64,000 nucleotides of DNA from Methanoregula sp. PtaU1.Bin051. GTDB lineage: Archaea; Halobacteriota; Methanomicrobia; Methanomicrobiales; Methanospirillaceae. A model generated the notes under the pieces. That model worked only from the letters and a program-made list of their open reading frames with translations. It did not search any database and was not told where the DNA came from. The DNA lies in the NCBI GenBank assembly GCA_002067895.1, contig MVRE01000003.1, positions 1 to 64,000 of the forward strand. The letters run 5' to 3'. The position numbers and the translations under genes are program-made. Below are positions 1 to 8,457 of the stretch, one piece after another; positions within the stretch are counted from its first letter, which is position 1, and every line of letters begins with the position of its first letter.

Positions 1-543
1 ATTTTCTTGCTTTCAGGGATTCCCCGAACTTTCTTTTCAAGACGGAGAACACAGTTTCGACCTTATTCCGTTGATAGTATAGTTCCGGATCGAACAACAC
101 CCTCATTCTTCGGCGGTAATAACCGGAGAGACGTTTTCGTTTTCGATCCCGGATCGGGATGAGCGAACAAGAGTTCAGCGTATCCCGGATGAATCGACAG
201 CGGTACAGGGTATTTTTTCACCCCAGTCATAGAACAATTTCATGAGCCGGTTCAGTAACCGTGTGAACGTGAATGATCGGATCCGGTGACAGAACTTATG
301 GATCGTCGTGAAATGAGGTACCTGATCGAGATGGATTTTTTCCCGGAGAGAGTCCATGATCTCGACAAGTTCTGTTGTGTCCCGGTAATCTTCAGTAAGA
401 TACTCTTTCAGGAGAAGAAGAGTGAGTAACTGGTGCTGGTTATAGGTTCTTTTCGAGAACTTTGATGAGTAAAGGGGGATTCGGGAATTCCGGATCACAC
501 CGGAGGATAATTCAACAAACCTGATATACCGGTTTGCTGACAT
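1..543 (-). pseudogene. Transposase remnant with internal deletion (copy A)
   Basis: The reading frame opens at 543 with MSANRYIRFVELSSG and matches the copy B transposase through the segment ending DWGEKIPCTAVDSSG. It then stops at 175. Downstream, in another frame, the sequence resumes with a block equivalent to the C-terminal part of copy B (NKVETVFSVLKRKFG, about 75-1 on the minus strand). The central part, equivalent to about 245 bp of copy B around the HYYS...RTGKTRKRF and MDKGYD motifs, is missing and the junction is out of frame. The product cannot be an active DDE transposase. Confidence 0.85.
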
Positions 544-551
544 TAATTCGT

Positions 552-586
552 CTCCTTACGTCGTATGAGCATACCAATGTAAGGGG
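552..586 (-). promoter_or_regulatory. Hairpin covering the transposase Shine-Dalgarno (copy A)
   Basis: On the minus strand the arm CCCCTTAC (586-579) can pair with GTAAGGAG (559-552), with one C-A mismatch. This buries the GGAG ribosome-binding motif just upstream of the ATG at 543. An inner GTAT/ATAC pairing supports the stem. The same fold with different bases is present in copy B at 21805-21845. Confidence 0.55.
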
Positions 587-662
587 GCACTACCTTAGAT
601 CTTTTGGTCACTGTTTTACGTCAGTTAGCTTAGCATTTCTACAGAGCCAAACTAACCTGATC

Positions 663-710
663 ACGTATCCGAAGAATTGATAACTAACGTATCCGAAGAA
701 TTGATAACTA
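663..710. repeat. Perfect 24-bp tandem direct repeat (2 copies)
   Basis: Bases 663-686 and 687-710 are identical 24-mers beginning ACGTATCCG and ending TTGATAACTA. They sit between the insertion-sequence end at 648 and the marC start at 723. They may be a duplicated regulatory site or a by-product of insertion-sequence activity. No clear TATA box is visible between the repeat and the start codon. Confidence 0.85.
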
Positions 711-722
711 CCGTGATTTTCT

Positions 723-1322
723 ATGGCGGATCTCCTTGCCGGTGTCATCTACTCGTTCGCTGCTCTCTTTATTATTCTCGATCCGTTGTTGAGCGTCCCC
801 ATATTTGCAGCGATGACCAAGGGGCAGGCACCGGCTGAGGTCCACCGGCAGGCATTCATCGCTATTGCCGTTGCCGGCGGGTTGATGTACCTGTTCCTCA
901 TCTTTAATACGTACATCTTCGAGATCCTCGGCCTGAATCTTCCCAGTTTCCAGATCGCCGGGGGGATCCTGCTCTTTATCCTCGGCATCCAGGAAACCCT
1001 CGGCATCGATATCGGGAAAAGCAAGGAGCATTCGACAACGCCGGCCGGGGTGGTTATCGGCACTCCTCTTCTATGCGGGCCGGGGGCGATAACAACAGTA
1101 ATGCTGTTATCCAACAGCTATGGTATCCTGATCCCGTTTATTGCAATCTCTCTTGCCCTGATCGCGACTTGGCTGATCCTTTATTATGCGACCGTCATCC
1201 AGAAAACCCTGGGAGATGTCGTTACAGATATCATGGGAAAGATACTGGGCATGTTTCTCGCTGCAATCGCCATAAAGATCATCTACTCTGGTATCATAGC
1301 GTTAAGTCTTATTGTTAAATGA
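723..1322 (+). CDS. MarC family integral membrane protein
   Basis: This 199-residue protein is almost entirely hydrophobic, with about six membrane segments (roughly residues 5-30, 42-62, 68-90, 108-128, 134-156 and 172-196). It has the family's paired motifs: DPLLSVPIF near the N-terminus and CGPGAITTVMLL at the start of the second half, which suggests an internal two-fold repeat of three helices. Length is typical of MarC (UPF0056). The family was once linked to antibiotic resistance, but its transport substrate is not established. The ATG at 723 has no obvious ribosome-binding site and lies 12 bp after the tandem repeat. It is not in an operon with the minus-strand genes that follow. Confidence 0.85.
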   Translation: MADLLAGVIYSFAALFIILDPLLSVPIFAAMTKGQAPAEVHRQAFIAIAVAGGLMYLFLIFNTYIFEILGLNLPSFQIAGGILLFILGIQETLGIDIGKSKEHSTTPAGVVIGTPLLCGPGAITTVMLLSNSYGILIPFIAISLALIATWLILYYATVIQKTLGDVVTDIMGKILGMFLAAIAIKIIYSGIIALSLIVK

Positions 1323-1414
1323 CCTGCCGTGGTTTCTTCAGTAAAATTATATTCGGGCAAGATGCAGGGATTGACAATCTCCGACAAAAGGGATCGAATA
1401 TGCCAGGGGCGGAA

Positions 1415-2308
1415 TCACTTGTTTTTCAGGAGTGAGTAGACTTCTATCATATGATGCGGATGGTACCGCAGTTTGGCTTCCCGCAGGCCGGAAACACCCA
1501 GATCGCTTTCACGATTGATGAATGGAAAATCCCGTGAAAGGACAGCCGCAGTCTCAGCATTGATTGCCTTATAAATCCCTTCACAGTCCGGAAGTCCCTT
1601 CTCGAAATGCACAAGTGCCGTATCAGTATTCAGGGGTTCATATAACGACAGGGCGGCAATCGTTTTATCGACCCGTATGATAAGGCCTGACAGATCCAGT
1701 TCATGAATATTGTCGATGGCAAAAAAGACCGCTTCTTTCTCATGCGCAAGGACAGGATCGCCCTCGCATTCTTTCCACTCACACCACTTAATAAGAAATT
1801 TTTTTACTTCATTGCGATTCTCTTCCGTCAGCATTTCAACGGCATAAGCACAGTTTTTCCGAAACTTATTCAGCTGGCGCCGAAGAGTCAGATACCTGCC
1901 CCCGGGAAGCATGGCAAGATCCTGAGCTCGGTAAACATACTCGAAATGATTGCGATCCGGGGCAATCTCAAGCTCCGGACAGAGAGATCGTAACCGGACT
2001 GCTGATTCGAGATCGATGAGAACGACGGGTTCCTCATCACCTTCATTTAATGCAAACCGGATGAGGGCTTTTGTAAGATCCGGATCCTCCGGCCCGATAG
2101 GGAGGCGGAACCGCGTCTTCCCGTCAATTGTACTGGATAAAATAACAGACCCGTTAATTACAGCATACCGGTAGTGGGCATAATGGTTCCAGCAGACCAT
2201 GTTTGTAAACGTATTGTCGCTGTGTACCTGAGGATAGACGGCATAATGTTTTGAAAAAAAGGCCTTGTCCTGAAGTGTCACCGGGACGAAATCTTCAGCT
2301 GAAATCAT
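1415..2308 (-). CDS. DUF2156 (phosphatidylglycerol lysyltransferase-like) protein
   Basis: A protein of about 297 residues resembling the DUF2156 family, a tandem acetyltransferase-like fold related to the aminoacyl-transfer domain of MprF/LPG synthases. Family-like elements include the central HFEYVYRAQDLAMLPGGRY segment followed by an RRQLNKFRKN stretch, and a late FINRESDLGVSGLREAK region. There are no membrane helices, so it is probably cytosolic; the substrate is unknown. The frame is open to an ATG at 2374, but I prefer the ATG at 2308 (MISAEDFVPV) because the longer form would overlap the acetyltransferase by 80 bp. It is the last gene of the ribosomal-protein supercluster and overlaps the preceding gene by 14 bp. 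Confidence 0.75.
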   Translation of the reverse strand: MISAEDFVPVTLQDKAFFSKHYAVYPQVHSDNTFTNMVCWNHYAHYRYAVINGSVILSSTIDGKTRFRLPIGPEDPDLTKALIRFALNEGDEEPVVLIDLESAVRLRSLCPELEIAPDRNHFEYVYRAQDLAMLPGGRYLTLRRQLNKFRKNCAYAVEMLTEENRNEVKKFLIKWCEWKECEGDPVLAHEKEAVFFAIDNIHELDLSGLIIRVDKTIAALSLYEPLNTDTALVHFEKGLPDCEGIYKAINAETAAVLSRDFPFINRESDLGVSGLREAKLRYHPHHMIEVYSLLKNK

Positions 2309-2738
2309 GTTGGCTATCCTGTTCATAGAGGAGGGGGACAAAGCCCTCCATCTTTTTAAATCCGAGTTTTTCATAAAATTGCTCGCAACCGGGCTGGGAA
2401 ATTAGCCCGATCCATCCAAGGCCCCGCTGTTTACATGCTCCAAGCAGCTCCGAAACGATCCTGTTCCCGATCCCGCATTTGCGATATTCGGGGAGTACGA
2501 CAAGATCCTGAATATAACCATCAGAAATGCCATCGGAGATCACTCTTCCCATACCTACGGCTTTATTTAAGGTCGTATCGACTGCAACGGCAAAAAGGAA
2601 GCTTCCGGAGATAAGATCAGGAATGCCCCTTTCATTATAACCTTCTTTCCACCAGCCACCAGCCCGATATAACATAACGATCTGGCGACTATCCCATTCT
2701 TTGACAAGCCGTATGTCAAGATGACGTGGTTGGAACAT
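2295..2738 (-). CDS. GNAT family N-acetyltransferase
   Basis: This is a 147-residue single-domain GNAT protein. The acetyl-CoA binding motif is seen in VVLPEYRKCGIGNRIVSEL (motif A with an R/Q-x-x-G-x-G/A-like loop), preceded by a beta-strand IQDLVV and followed by the C-terminal CEQFYEKLGFKKMEG segment typical of the fold. The acceptor substrate cannot be predicted. The frame stays open to 2804 inside cmk, but the ATG at 2738 avoids overlap and is preceded by a GGGTA stretch. It lies 22 bp after cmk and overlaps the DUF2156 gene, which suggests co-expression with the supercluster tail. Confidence 0.8.
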   Translation of the reverse strand: MFQPRHLDIRLVKEWDSRQIVMLYRAGGWWKEGYNERGIPDLISGSFLFAVAVDTTLNKAVGMGRVISDGISDGYIQDLVVLPEYRKCGIGNRIVSELLGACKQRGLGWIGLISQPGCEQFYEKLGFKKMEGFVPLLYEQDSQHDFS

Positions 2739-2760
2739 GGGGACTGAGTACCCTTTCTTG

Positions 2761-3303
2761 CTACGAGGGGGTCGGCTTCTGTAATCCGGCGATCGCCGTA
2801 TCAACTATCCTGCCGAGCCCTCCAACATCCCAGTGTTCCGAGTTGAGTATCATATGGTAAATGGAGAGATCGTTGATGTCGATGTTGTAGTAGGTCCGGT
2901 ATCTCCCTGCTTCGCAACGCTCCCGTTCGAGCGTGATCTTCTCCGCGGTCTGAATGTCATCGACTTGGTCTCGGGATACAATCCGGGTAATCCGGCAGCT
3001 GATAGGGGCAAAAAGCCAGAGCTTCAGTTCGGCGTTATCTACCATCCAGCCGGAGAGACGTCCTTCAACCACGATGTTATCACGGTCCGATGCAATTTCC
3101 TTCTGCCGTTTATCGATCAATTTATCGAAGGTGGGATCCTGTTCGGCAAGCCTGCCAAACTCAGCGAGCCCCATGTTGTGCTCCTTTGCAAGCTGCCGGA
3201 ATACTTCCCCGGCTGATATCATGGTAAAACCGTGACGTTCTGCAAGATAGCGGGCAAGTGAAGTTGTCCCGCTGCCGGGCAATCCGCTCACGGTAATCCG
3301 CAT
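2761..3303 (-). CDS. cmk: Cytidylate kinase (archaeal type)
   Basis: The enzyme phosphorylates CMP and dCMP using ATP. At 180 residues it is the short archaeal/Gram-positive form. Residues 7-13 form the P-loop GLPGSGTTS; DRDNIVVEGRLSGWM and the later LERERCEAGRYRTYYNIDIND region are typical of Cmk, including the lid and the substrate-binding arginines. It starts one base inside the stop of the preceding EMC3-like gene, so the two are probably translationally coupled. In archaea cmk commonly closes the spc-type cluster after secY and adk, as here. Confidence 0.92.
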   Translation of the reverse strand: MRITVSGLPGSGTTSLARYLAERHGFTMISAGEVFRQLAKEHNMGLAEFGRLAEQDPTFDKLIDKRQKEIASDRDNIVVEGRLSGWMVDNAELKLWLFAPISCRITRIVSRDQVDDIQTAEKITLERERCEAGRYRTYYNIDINDLSIYHMILNSEHWDVGGLGRIVDTAIAGLQKPTPS

Positions 3304-3914
3304 CAGATTCCCCCGATATTCAAGGCTTTCCGAATTACCTGACTAAGTGTTAATGAACAAATCATGTACCAAATAATCCATGCGGGAATGACCCAGAGCA
3401 CTGGATCATTCAGGTTATGAAGTCCTGAATATGGTAAAGTTATAGTCGCATCAATCTGGCTCAGGCGGTAGAGGAGCCAGAAAAAGATCGGGACAGTCAG
3501 GACGAGGATATATGCCATGGGTTTGAACTGCTGCTGGGAGATCTCAAGCTGTTCGCGCATAACCCGGTCTTTTTTGGCATCCAGCTTCTTGATCCTCTTC
3601 TCATCTTGAGAGAGCTGGGCCTCGCGGTATTCTTTCTGGAATTCCTTCATTCGTTCCTGAACCTCGGTCATCCGTTCGTAATCAATGGTATATTTCTGTA
3701 TGATCGATGAATAGAGGCCGGTTATTGCAGAGAGGATCACGATGAGGATAAAGAACGGGATATGGAAACCGATAACGAGAGGGGCAAAGACGGTATCGAT
3801 CGCCTGACCGACACCCACCTTAAGTGGTTCGATACTATAAGCGATCATCATCAGCATCATCATACCGAATGCTATGATGAGCCCGTACTTCTCCCAGATC
3901 TCCCCCATTCCCAT
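3303..3914 (-). CDS. EMC3/TMCO1-family (DUF106) YidC-like membrane insertase
   Basis: A membrane protein of 203 residues with an N-terminal helix, a helix near residues 50-75, a long charged coiled-coil-like hairpin (about 80-130, rich in E, K, R and Q) and two C-terminal helices (about 135-155 and 175-195). This is the layout of DUF106 proteins, the archaeal relatives of YidC/Oxa1/Get1/EMC3 that insert membrane proteins. Its position right after secY and adk is conserved in Euryarchaeota. I take the ATG at 3914 (MGMGEIWEKYG), just after the adk stop at 3919, rather than the longer open frame to 3980, which would overlap adk. Confidence 0.87.
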   Translation of the reverse strand: MGMGEIWEKYGLIIAFGMMMLMMIAYSIEPLKVGVGQAIDTVFAPLVIGFHIPFFILIVILSAITGLYSSIIQKYTIDYERMTEVQERMKEFQKEYREAQLSQDEKRIKKLDAKKDRVMREQLEISQQQFKPMAYILVLTVPIFFWLLYRLSQIDATITLPYSGLHNLNDPVLWVIPAWIIWYMICSLTLSQVIRKALNIGGI

Positions 3915-3918
3915 AAAG

Positions 3919-4488
3919 TCACCTAAGAACGGCGGCCATATCCTCGGCACCGCGGTCGAGAAGGAAATCGGCATTGACAATGATCTTGATGGTACATCCG
4001 GTCAGCATAGCGTAGGATGCGGCAATCGCCCGGTTGAATTGCTGGTGCTCGGCAATCGCCCTGCTGCCTTCCTTGTCCCGGCTCCGCGTCTCATCGGTAA
4101 GCCGGCGCATCAGGATCTGGTCATCATCGGTCTCAACGAGGACGATGGTATCGGGCATAATCTCGCGAAGTACCCATTCTGGCAGACCGGCAAGATAACC
4201 CTTCGGCGTCTTGACCGATGCATGCGTATCGATCAGCACATTGCCCTGAATTTTAGCTACCGCCTGTGCTGCATGCTGTTGCAGGCGTTTCTGGACCTGA
4301 CGATCGAGTGTACGCATCTGGTCTCGGTCCTTGACGACACCTTCAGCCTTCGCGACATCGAACATGAACGTACCAAAATTGATAGACTGGTATTCGATAC
4401 CCTCTGCCTTGAGCTTCTTGAGCGCTTCGTTGACAACGGTTGTCTTCCCGACACCCGGTACACCGGTGATGATAACCTTTTTTCCCAT
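3919..4488 (-). CDS. adkA: Adenylate kinase, archaeal AdkA type
   Basis: A 189-residue kinase interconverting AMP+ATP and 2 ADP. The N-terminus KKVIITGVPGVGKTTVVNEA carries the P-loop (GVPGVGKT). The rest follows the archaeal AdkA family rather than bacterial Adk: LIDTHASVKTPKGYLAGLP (AMP-site region) and LVETDDDQILMRRLTDETRSRD (lid arginines). It lies between secY (17 bp gap) and the YidC-like gene, in the order usual for methanogens. Confidence 0.93.
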   Translation of the reverse strand: MGKKVIITGVPGVGKTTVVNEALKKLKAEGIEYQSINFGTFMFDVAKAEGVVKDRDQMRTLDRQVQKRLQQHAAQAVAKIQGNVLIDTHASVKTPKGYLAGLPEWVLREIMPDTIVLVETDDDQILMRRLTDETRSRDKEGSRAIAEHQQFNRAIAASYAMLTGCTIKIIVNADFLLDRGAEDMAAVLR

Positions 4489-4505
4489 ACTTCACAATCC
4501 TGCAG

Positions 4506-5939
4506 TTATTCCTTACCAAAGAACGTCCGCATAAACGGGTACATCTCCATAATCTGCTGGCTTGCTATCTCCTCATAGAGGCGGTACGTTATGCTGACCG
4601 TCAGCAGGAGCCCTGTACCGCTGACAGCCCCGATTACACCGAAGAGGTTGGCGACAACACTCAGTATACCGATGAAGACACCACCGATAATTGTGACCTT
4701 GGGGATATACCGGTCGAGATACTTTTCCAGTACCTGCGGGTTACGGCGGTAACCGGGAATTGACATACCAGAGAGCTGGATCTGCCGGGCGACGTCCTTG
4801 GAATCGAGCCCGGCCGTTTTGATCCAGAATAACGCGAAGATTGCCCCCCCGACCACCATAAATGTGATATCGACGCTAAGACGTAATATGACCTCCCATG
4901 CGGGATGTCCGAGATCGGTTGCCCACCACATCCAGTCCGAAGGTCCGTTGATAGGAGCAAGGAAGTACATAAGACCACTGACAGGTTGCTGCCCGTTAAA
5001 TGTGCCAAAAATGGTTATTCCGATATTCGAGAGAAACATCCCCACCATCTGGATGTTTGCCTGCAGGACACGGACAAGGATCATCGGAAGTACGCTGGCG
5101 TAAATTAATTTTACTGGAAACCTTGCACGCGCCCCCCGGACCTGTGCATGGGCAAGCGGGATTTCGATTCTGGTTGATTCTACATAAACGATGATTAAGA
5201 AGATCGCGATGGTTGTTACAAAAGCAAGGATATCCTTACCAAAATACTGGATATAACTGGCACCGTCAAGACCGATAGCAACAAGGCGGGGGAAAAAACC
5301 AACTGGATATGGATCTGATACCGGGGCCCAGTTTATGAACCCGTTGACAAGCGCCTGTGATATACCGGCAATGATGAACAGACCGACACCGGACCCGATA
5401 CCCCATTTTGTTACGACCTCATCCAGGAGGAATACCAAGAAACCCCCGATACAGATTTGGATAAAGATGAGCAGGGAGACAATGAACATATTCCCCCCGA
5501 AAAAGCTAGCCGCAACTGCAGGATCAGGAGTCATGAATCCACCGACAAGGTTTGGGGCGGCCTCGATCACGATCATAACCATGATCAGGACCTTCTGGAG
5601 CCCCATGTACATGACCTGCCCTCGCGTTTCGCTGGTATCGATATGGAGGATGTCTGCACCTTTGAGGAGCTGCAGGACGATAGATGCCGTCACAATCGGC
5701 CCGATACCAAGGTGGACAATTGAACCATAGGCTCCGCCAAGCAGGGCTCGATAATAGTTGAATATATCCTGTCCACCTGAGCTTAGACCGAATACTGGAA
5801 TGTTTGTCAGTGCAAAATACAGAATAAGGACCGCCAAGGTCCACAGCAGCTTGTTCTTGAAATGGACATGTCCTTCAGGGCTCTTGACTGCGGGCATCGC
5901 AGCGAGCAGGGGTTCCATTCGATCCAGCAGATCTCCCAT
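4506..5939 (-). CDS. secY: Preprotein translocase subunit SecY
   Basis: The pore-forming subunit of the Sec translocon, 477 residues with about ten membrane helices. Typical features are the N-terminal VKSPEGHVHFKNKLLWT segment before helix 1, a plug region including GGQDIFNYYRALLGGAYGS, the first cytosolic loops with DTSETRGQVMYMGLQKV, and the RARFPVKLIYASVLPMILV segment before helix 7. The last helices end in MEMYPFMRTFFGKE. It follows uL15 by 25 bp, the standard place in the spc operon, which couples translocon and ribosome synthesis. Confidence 0.96.
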   Translation of the reverse strand: MGDLLDRMEPLLAAMPAVKSPEGHVHFKNKLLWTLAVLILYFALTNIPVFGLSSGGQDIFNYYRALLGGAYGSIVHLGIGPIVTASIVLQLLKGADILHIDTSETRGQVMYMGLQKVLIMVMIVIEAAPNLVGGFMTPDPAVAASFFGGNMFIVSLLIFIQICIGGFLVFLLDEVVTKWGIGSGVGLFIIAGISQALVNGFINWAPVSDPYPVGFFPRLVAIGLDGASYIQYFGKDILAFVTTIAIFLIIVYVESTRIEIPLAHAQVRGARARFPVKLIYASVLPMILVRVLQANIQMVGMFLSNIGITIFGTFNGQQPVSGLMYFLAPINGPSDWMWWATDLGHPAWEVILRLSVDITFMVVGGAIFALFWIKTAGLDSKDVARQIQLSGMSIPGYRRNPQVLEKYLDRYIPKVTIIGGVFIGILSVVANLFGVIGAVSGTGLLLTVSITYRLYEEIASQQIMEMYPFMRTFFGKE

Positions 5940-5964
5940 GGTTACACCAAAAAATGCGGGGGTG

Positions 5965-6393
5965 TCAGATGACCTGAGCCTTTCCGCCCATCTTTTCGAT
6001 CTTTGCCTTTGCCAGTTCGGAGAATGCCGGTGCGGAAATATTCAGTTTCCTGCTCACCCTGCCGGTGCCCAGCACCTTTTCGATGCCGATGTCCGTAATA
6101 TTAACAGAGACCGCATCCCCCTCTTCTTTTGCTACACCCTGAGCAAGGAGGGAAGGTACAATCTGGTCAATGGTTCCGATGTCCATGGTCGTAACGGTTT
6201 CCCGCGTCTGGTTGACGAAACCGTTCTTGCCATAAACCGGCCCCCCCATGTCGAGATACCACTTAACAAAGTGGTGGGCATTAATTCCGGCGCGTCCCCT
6301 GCCGCCCCGGTTACCGGCACCGCGACGGTTTTTGTGAGTGCCACCACCGCATGTGCGTGAGCCCCGGTACTTTGATCGTTTATTGGTTGGCAT
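5965..6393 (-). CDS. rpl15: 50S ribosomal protein uL15
   Basis: This 142-residue protein has the Gly/Arg-rich N-terminal tail of uL15 ([21 protein letters not shown]) that threads into 23S rRNA, then a globular C-terminal half ending with the [11 protein letters not shown] element. It lies between uL30 (6 bp upstream) and secY in the conserved spc order. The archaeal form has the [20 protein letters not shown] insert between tail and domain. Confidence 0.95.
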   Translation of the reverse strand: MPTNKRSKYRGSRTCGGGTHKNRRGAGNRGGRGRAGINAHHFVKWYLDMGGPVYGKNGFVNQTRETVTTMDIGTIDQIVPSLLAQGVAKEEGDAVSVNITDIGIEKVLGTGRVSRKLNISAPAFSELAKAKIEKMGGKAQVI

Positions 6394-6399
6394 CCGTAT

Positions 6400-6861
6400 T
6401 CACCTCATCTTATAGAGTAGAGTATTGATCTCCTGACCATAATAGCCAAGCGCTCCCCCCTGCGGAAATGTGCGTTTGGTCGTTTTGTACCCTTTACGTG
6501 GGGGATGAAGACGGAGTACAGGTTTGAGACCAGGGATATCGCGAAGTCGGCACTCCCCGCTTGCAAGCGCCTTTGCGAAATCGGCGATGCTGCCAAATGC
6601 CGAGTTTGACTTGACATATTCATCGGTCAGTGCCGAGTCCCCCATGACACGTCCACGCGTACGTAATAGCGTTTCGATTGTCGCCGCATCGATTTCACCA
6701 TATGCAACGTAATCCTTGACCTTTCGGATCATACCGAGGTTCTCGGGTGTATCCGGCACCAGAACGCAATGATTGATATGGTGGAGACGGAGCATCTTGA
6801 GGGTATCCTTGATATCCCGCCGGGTGTTAACCACACCTCGTACTTGAATGACGGCGTACAT
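6400..6861 (-). CDS. rpl30: 50S ribosomal protein uL30
   Basis: At 153 residues this is the long archaeal/eukaryal L30/L7 form. The N-terminal uL30 fold [21 protein letters not shown] is followed by LRLHHINHCVLVPDTPENLGMI. The C-terminal extension contains LRLHPPRKGYKTTKRTFPQGG, which contacts rRNA. Its start overlaps the uS5 stop by one base, so the two are likely translated together. Confidence 0.95.
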   Translation of the reverse strand: MYAVIQVRGVVNTRRDIKDTLKMLRLHHINHCVLVPDTPENLGMIRKVKDYVAYGEIDAATIETLLRTRGRVMGDSALTDEYVKSNSAFGSIADFAKALASGECRLRDIPGLKPVLRLHPPRKGYKTTKRTFPQGGALGYYGQEINTLLYKMR

Positions 6862-7478
6862 TATGGCGCACCCCCGATTCTTGTCATATTCGTTTGTTTT
6901 AGGGCGTTGAATGTGGCCTTGGCAAAGTTGATAGTCGTTCGGGTCTGTCCACGGGCGAACGTCCAGGCATCCTTGATTCCGGCAAGCTCAAGCACCTTTC
7001 TGCTTACTTCTCCGGTCACGAGCCCAATCCCCTGCGGTGCCGGTTTGAGGGTTACCCGGACACTGCCTGCGGTTCCCTGCACCTCCATCGGGATTGAGTG
7101 GGTTACATCACAGCCGCATTCCCAGCTGCCACATCCCCTCCGTACCTTGATAAGATTCATCTTGGCCTTCGTTATTGCCTTCTTGATCGCATCGCCGACC
7201 TGTACGTCCTTTCCTTGTCCGAAACCGATATATCCGTTCCGGTTCCCGACAATGACAACCGCGCGGAACTGCACCCTGCGTCCGGAGTCTGTCATCCGCT
7301 GCATCATTGCGATGTCAAGAACCTCGTCTTCGAGATCAGGGAGAAAGGCATCAACAATCTGGGGCTCCTTAATCGGGCGTCCGCTTTCGAGTACCTGATC
7401 GATATTCTTGAGCTCACCGTTTGCGACAAGTCTGCCAAGACCGGTGACCGGGCGCCACTCTTCCTTTTCGTATGCCAT
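6861..7478 (-). CDS. rps5: 30S ribosomal protein uS5
   Basis: At 205 residues this is the archaeal uS5. The N-terminal double-stranded RNA-binding-like domain carries [25 protein letters not shown], and the C-terminal domain has [28 protein letters not shown]. The intervening [11 protein letters not shown] cysteine-containing segment is a feature of archaeal and eukaryal homologues. It adjoins uL18 directly and overlaps uL30 by one base. Confidence 0.95.
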   Translation of the reverse strand: MAYEKEEWRPVTGLGRLVANGELKNIDQVLESGRPIKEPQIVDAFLPDLEDEVLDIAMMQRMTDSGRRVQFRAVVIVGNRNGYIGFGQGKDVQVGDAIKKAITKAKMNLIKVRRGCGSWECGCDVTHSIPMEVQGTAGSVRVTLKPAPQGIGLVTGEVSRKVLELAGIKDAWTFARGQTRTTINFAKATFNALKQTNMTRIGGAP

Positions 7479-8003
7479 TTACACCAGCTCCTTTTTTATA
7501 GCGTCTGCCACCTGTACGACATTCTTCACCAAATCGCCGGCACTCTTATTGTATGCTGCGATATGTGCACCTTTGGTTCGTGCATCATCGGGCAAAATTT
7601 CCTCCCCATGGGGTACATTGAACCCGGCCTCGATAGCTCCCTTTAGTGCTGCAAAAACACGTGCTCCCGGGGTTGCACGGGCAAGTCCGATATCGAGTAC
7701 TGCTCCTTCATATTTTGATTTGCGTGCCTTTACTCCAAAGAGCAGGCCGGTAAGGTAGGCAGCAGGAGTGCTGGACAGTGATCCTTTATAACCAAATTCA
7801 GCCAGCTCGGATGAGTTTGCCGCAACTAGCGTCCTGTCCCCGTCCATCTCCGCGGTGACGAGCTGGATAATGATATGCCGGTTGGTCTTCCTGACCACCA
7901 TACGTGGGACATCGGCGACAACCAGCTTCGTGCGCTGATAATAATCGGTCTTGCCCTCTCTTCTCCTGCGGTAAGGGACAAAGTATCGGGATCCTGTTGC
8001 CAT
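7479..8003 (-). CDS. rpl18: 50S ribosomal protein uL18
   Basis: This 174-residue protein binds 5S rRNA in the central protuberance. It has the archaeal uL18 N-terminus with YFVPYRRRREGKTDYYQRTKLV, the middle RKTNRHIIIQLVTAEMDGD, and ATPGARVFAALKGAIEAGFNVPHGEEILP at the C-terminal end of the domain. One base separates it from eL19 upstream, and it abuts uS5 downstream. Confidence 0.95.
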   Translation of the reverse strand: MATGSRYFVPYRRRREGKTDYYQRTKLVVADVPRMVVRKTNRHIIIQLVTAEMDGDRTLVAANSSELAEFGYKGSLSSTPAAYLTGLLFGVKARKSKYEGAVLDIGLARATPGARVFAALKGAIEAGFNVPHGEEILPDDARTKGAHIAAYNKSAGDLVKNVVQVADAIKKELV

Positions 8004-8004
8004 G

Positions 8005-8457
8005 TTACTTCAGCCTCCCCGCAAGAATCTCCAGTTGTGCTTTCATGTGGGCGACACTCCGGAACTGCCCTCCCGCTGCCTTTCGGTATAATACGCGGTA
8101 CATGTGTCTGTCGATTGTGCCTGCATCGCGAAGTGCAATGAGTGCTTTTCTTATGGCCCGTATTTTCTGAATCCATGCTCGTTTGTTGGAGTTCCGGGCA
8201 CCTGCCGCACCCTTCCTGCGACCGGGGCCTTTGCGGTGGCCGTATGATCGTTGTGCAATCTTCGCCCGGGCCCTGCCACGGCTCACCCCTTTCTTCTGGA
8301 GTGCCTTGATCGCACCGTCAGCGACAAGTCCGCGGAGGTCTTCGCGGGAAATCGCATTCTCAATATCGGCAAGCCGCTCAGGATCGAACCAGACGCGGTT
8401 AACGCCGCACTTGAGGATTGAGGCCACGATACGTTTCTGGCTAGCGAGATCACTCAT
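8005..8457 (-). CDS. rpl19e: 50S ribosomal protein eL19
   Basis: A 150-residue basic protein found only in archaea and eukaryotes. The N-terminal domain SDLASQKRIVASILKCGVNRVWFDP leads into the Arg/Lys-rich helix RGRARAKIAQRSYGHRKGPGRRKG and a C-terminal helix with IRKALIALRDAGTIDRHMYRVLYRKAAGG. The start overlaps the eL32 stop by four bases (ATGA), which indicates translational coupling. Confidence 0.95.
   Translation of the reverse strand: MSDLASQKRIVASILKCGVNRVWFDPERLADIENAISREDLRGLVADGAIKALQKKGVSRGRARAKIAQRSYGHRKGPGRRKGAAGARNSNKRAWIQKIRAIRKALIALRDAGTIDRHMYRVLYRKAAGGQFRSVAHMKAQLEILAGRLK

Larger units (their letters stand above)
1..648 (-). mobile_element. IS5-family (ISH1-like) insertion sequence, copy A, cut by window edge
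   Basis: The upstream terminal inverted repeat lies at 636-648 and reads GGCTCTGTAGAAA on the minus strand, matching the ends of the complete copy at 21744-22743. The element runs off the window at base 1, so its other end and any target duplication cannot be seen. Its transposase is closely related to copy B but has an internal deletion of about 245 bp, so this is a non-autonomous remnant. Family assignment rests on the transposase sequence and on the 8-bp duplication made by copy B, which fits the ISH1 group as I know it. Confidence 0.85.
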
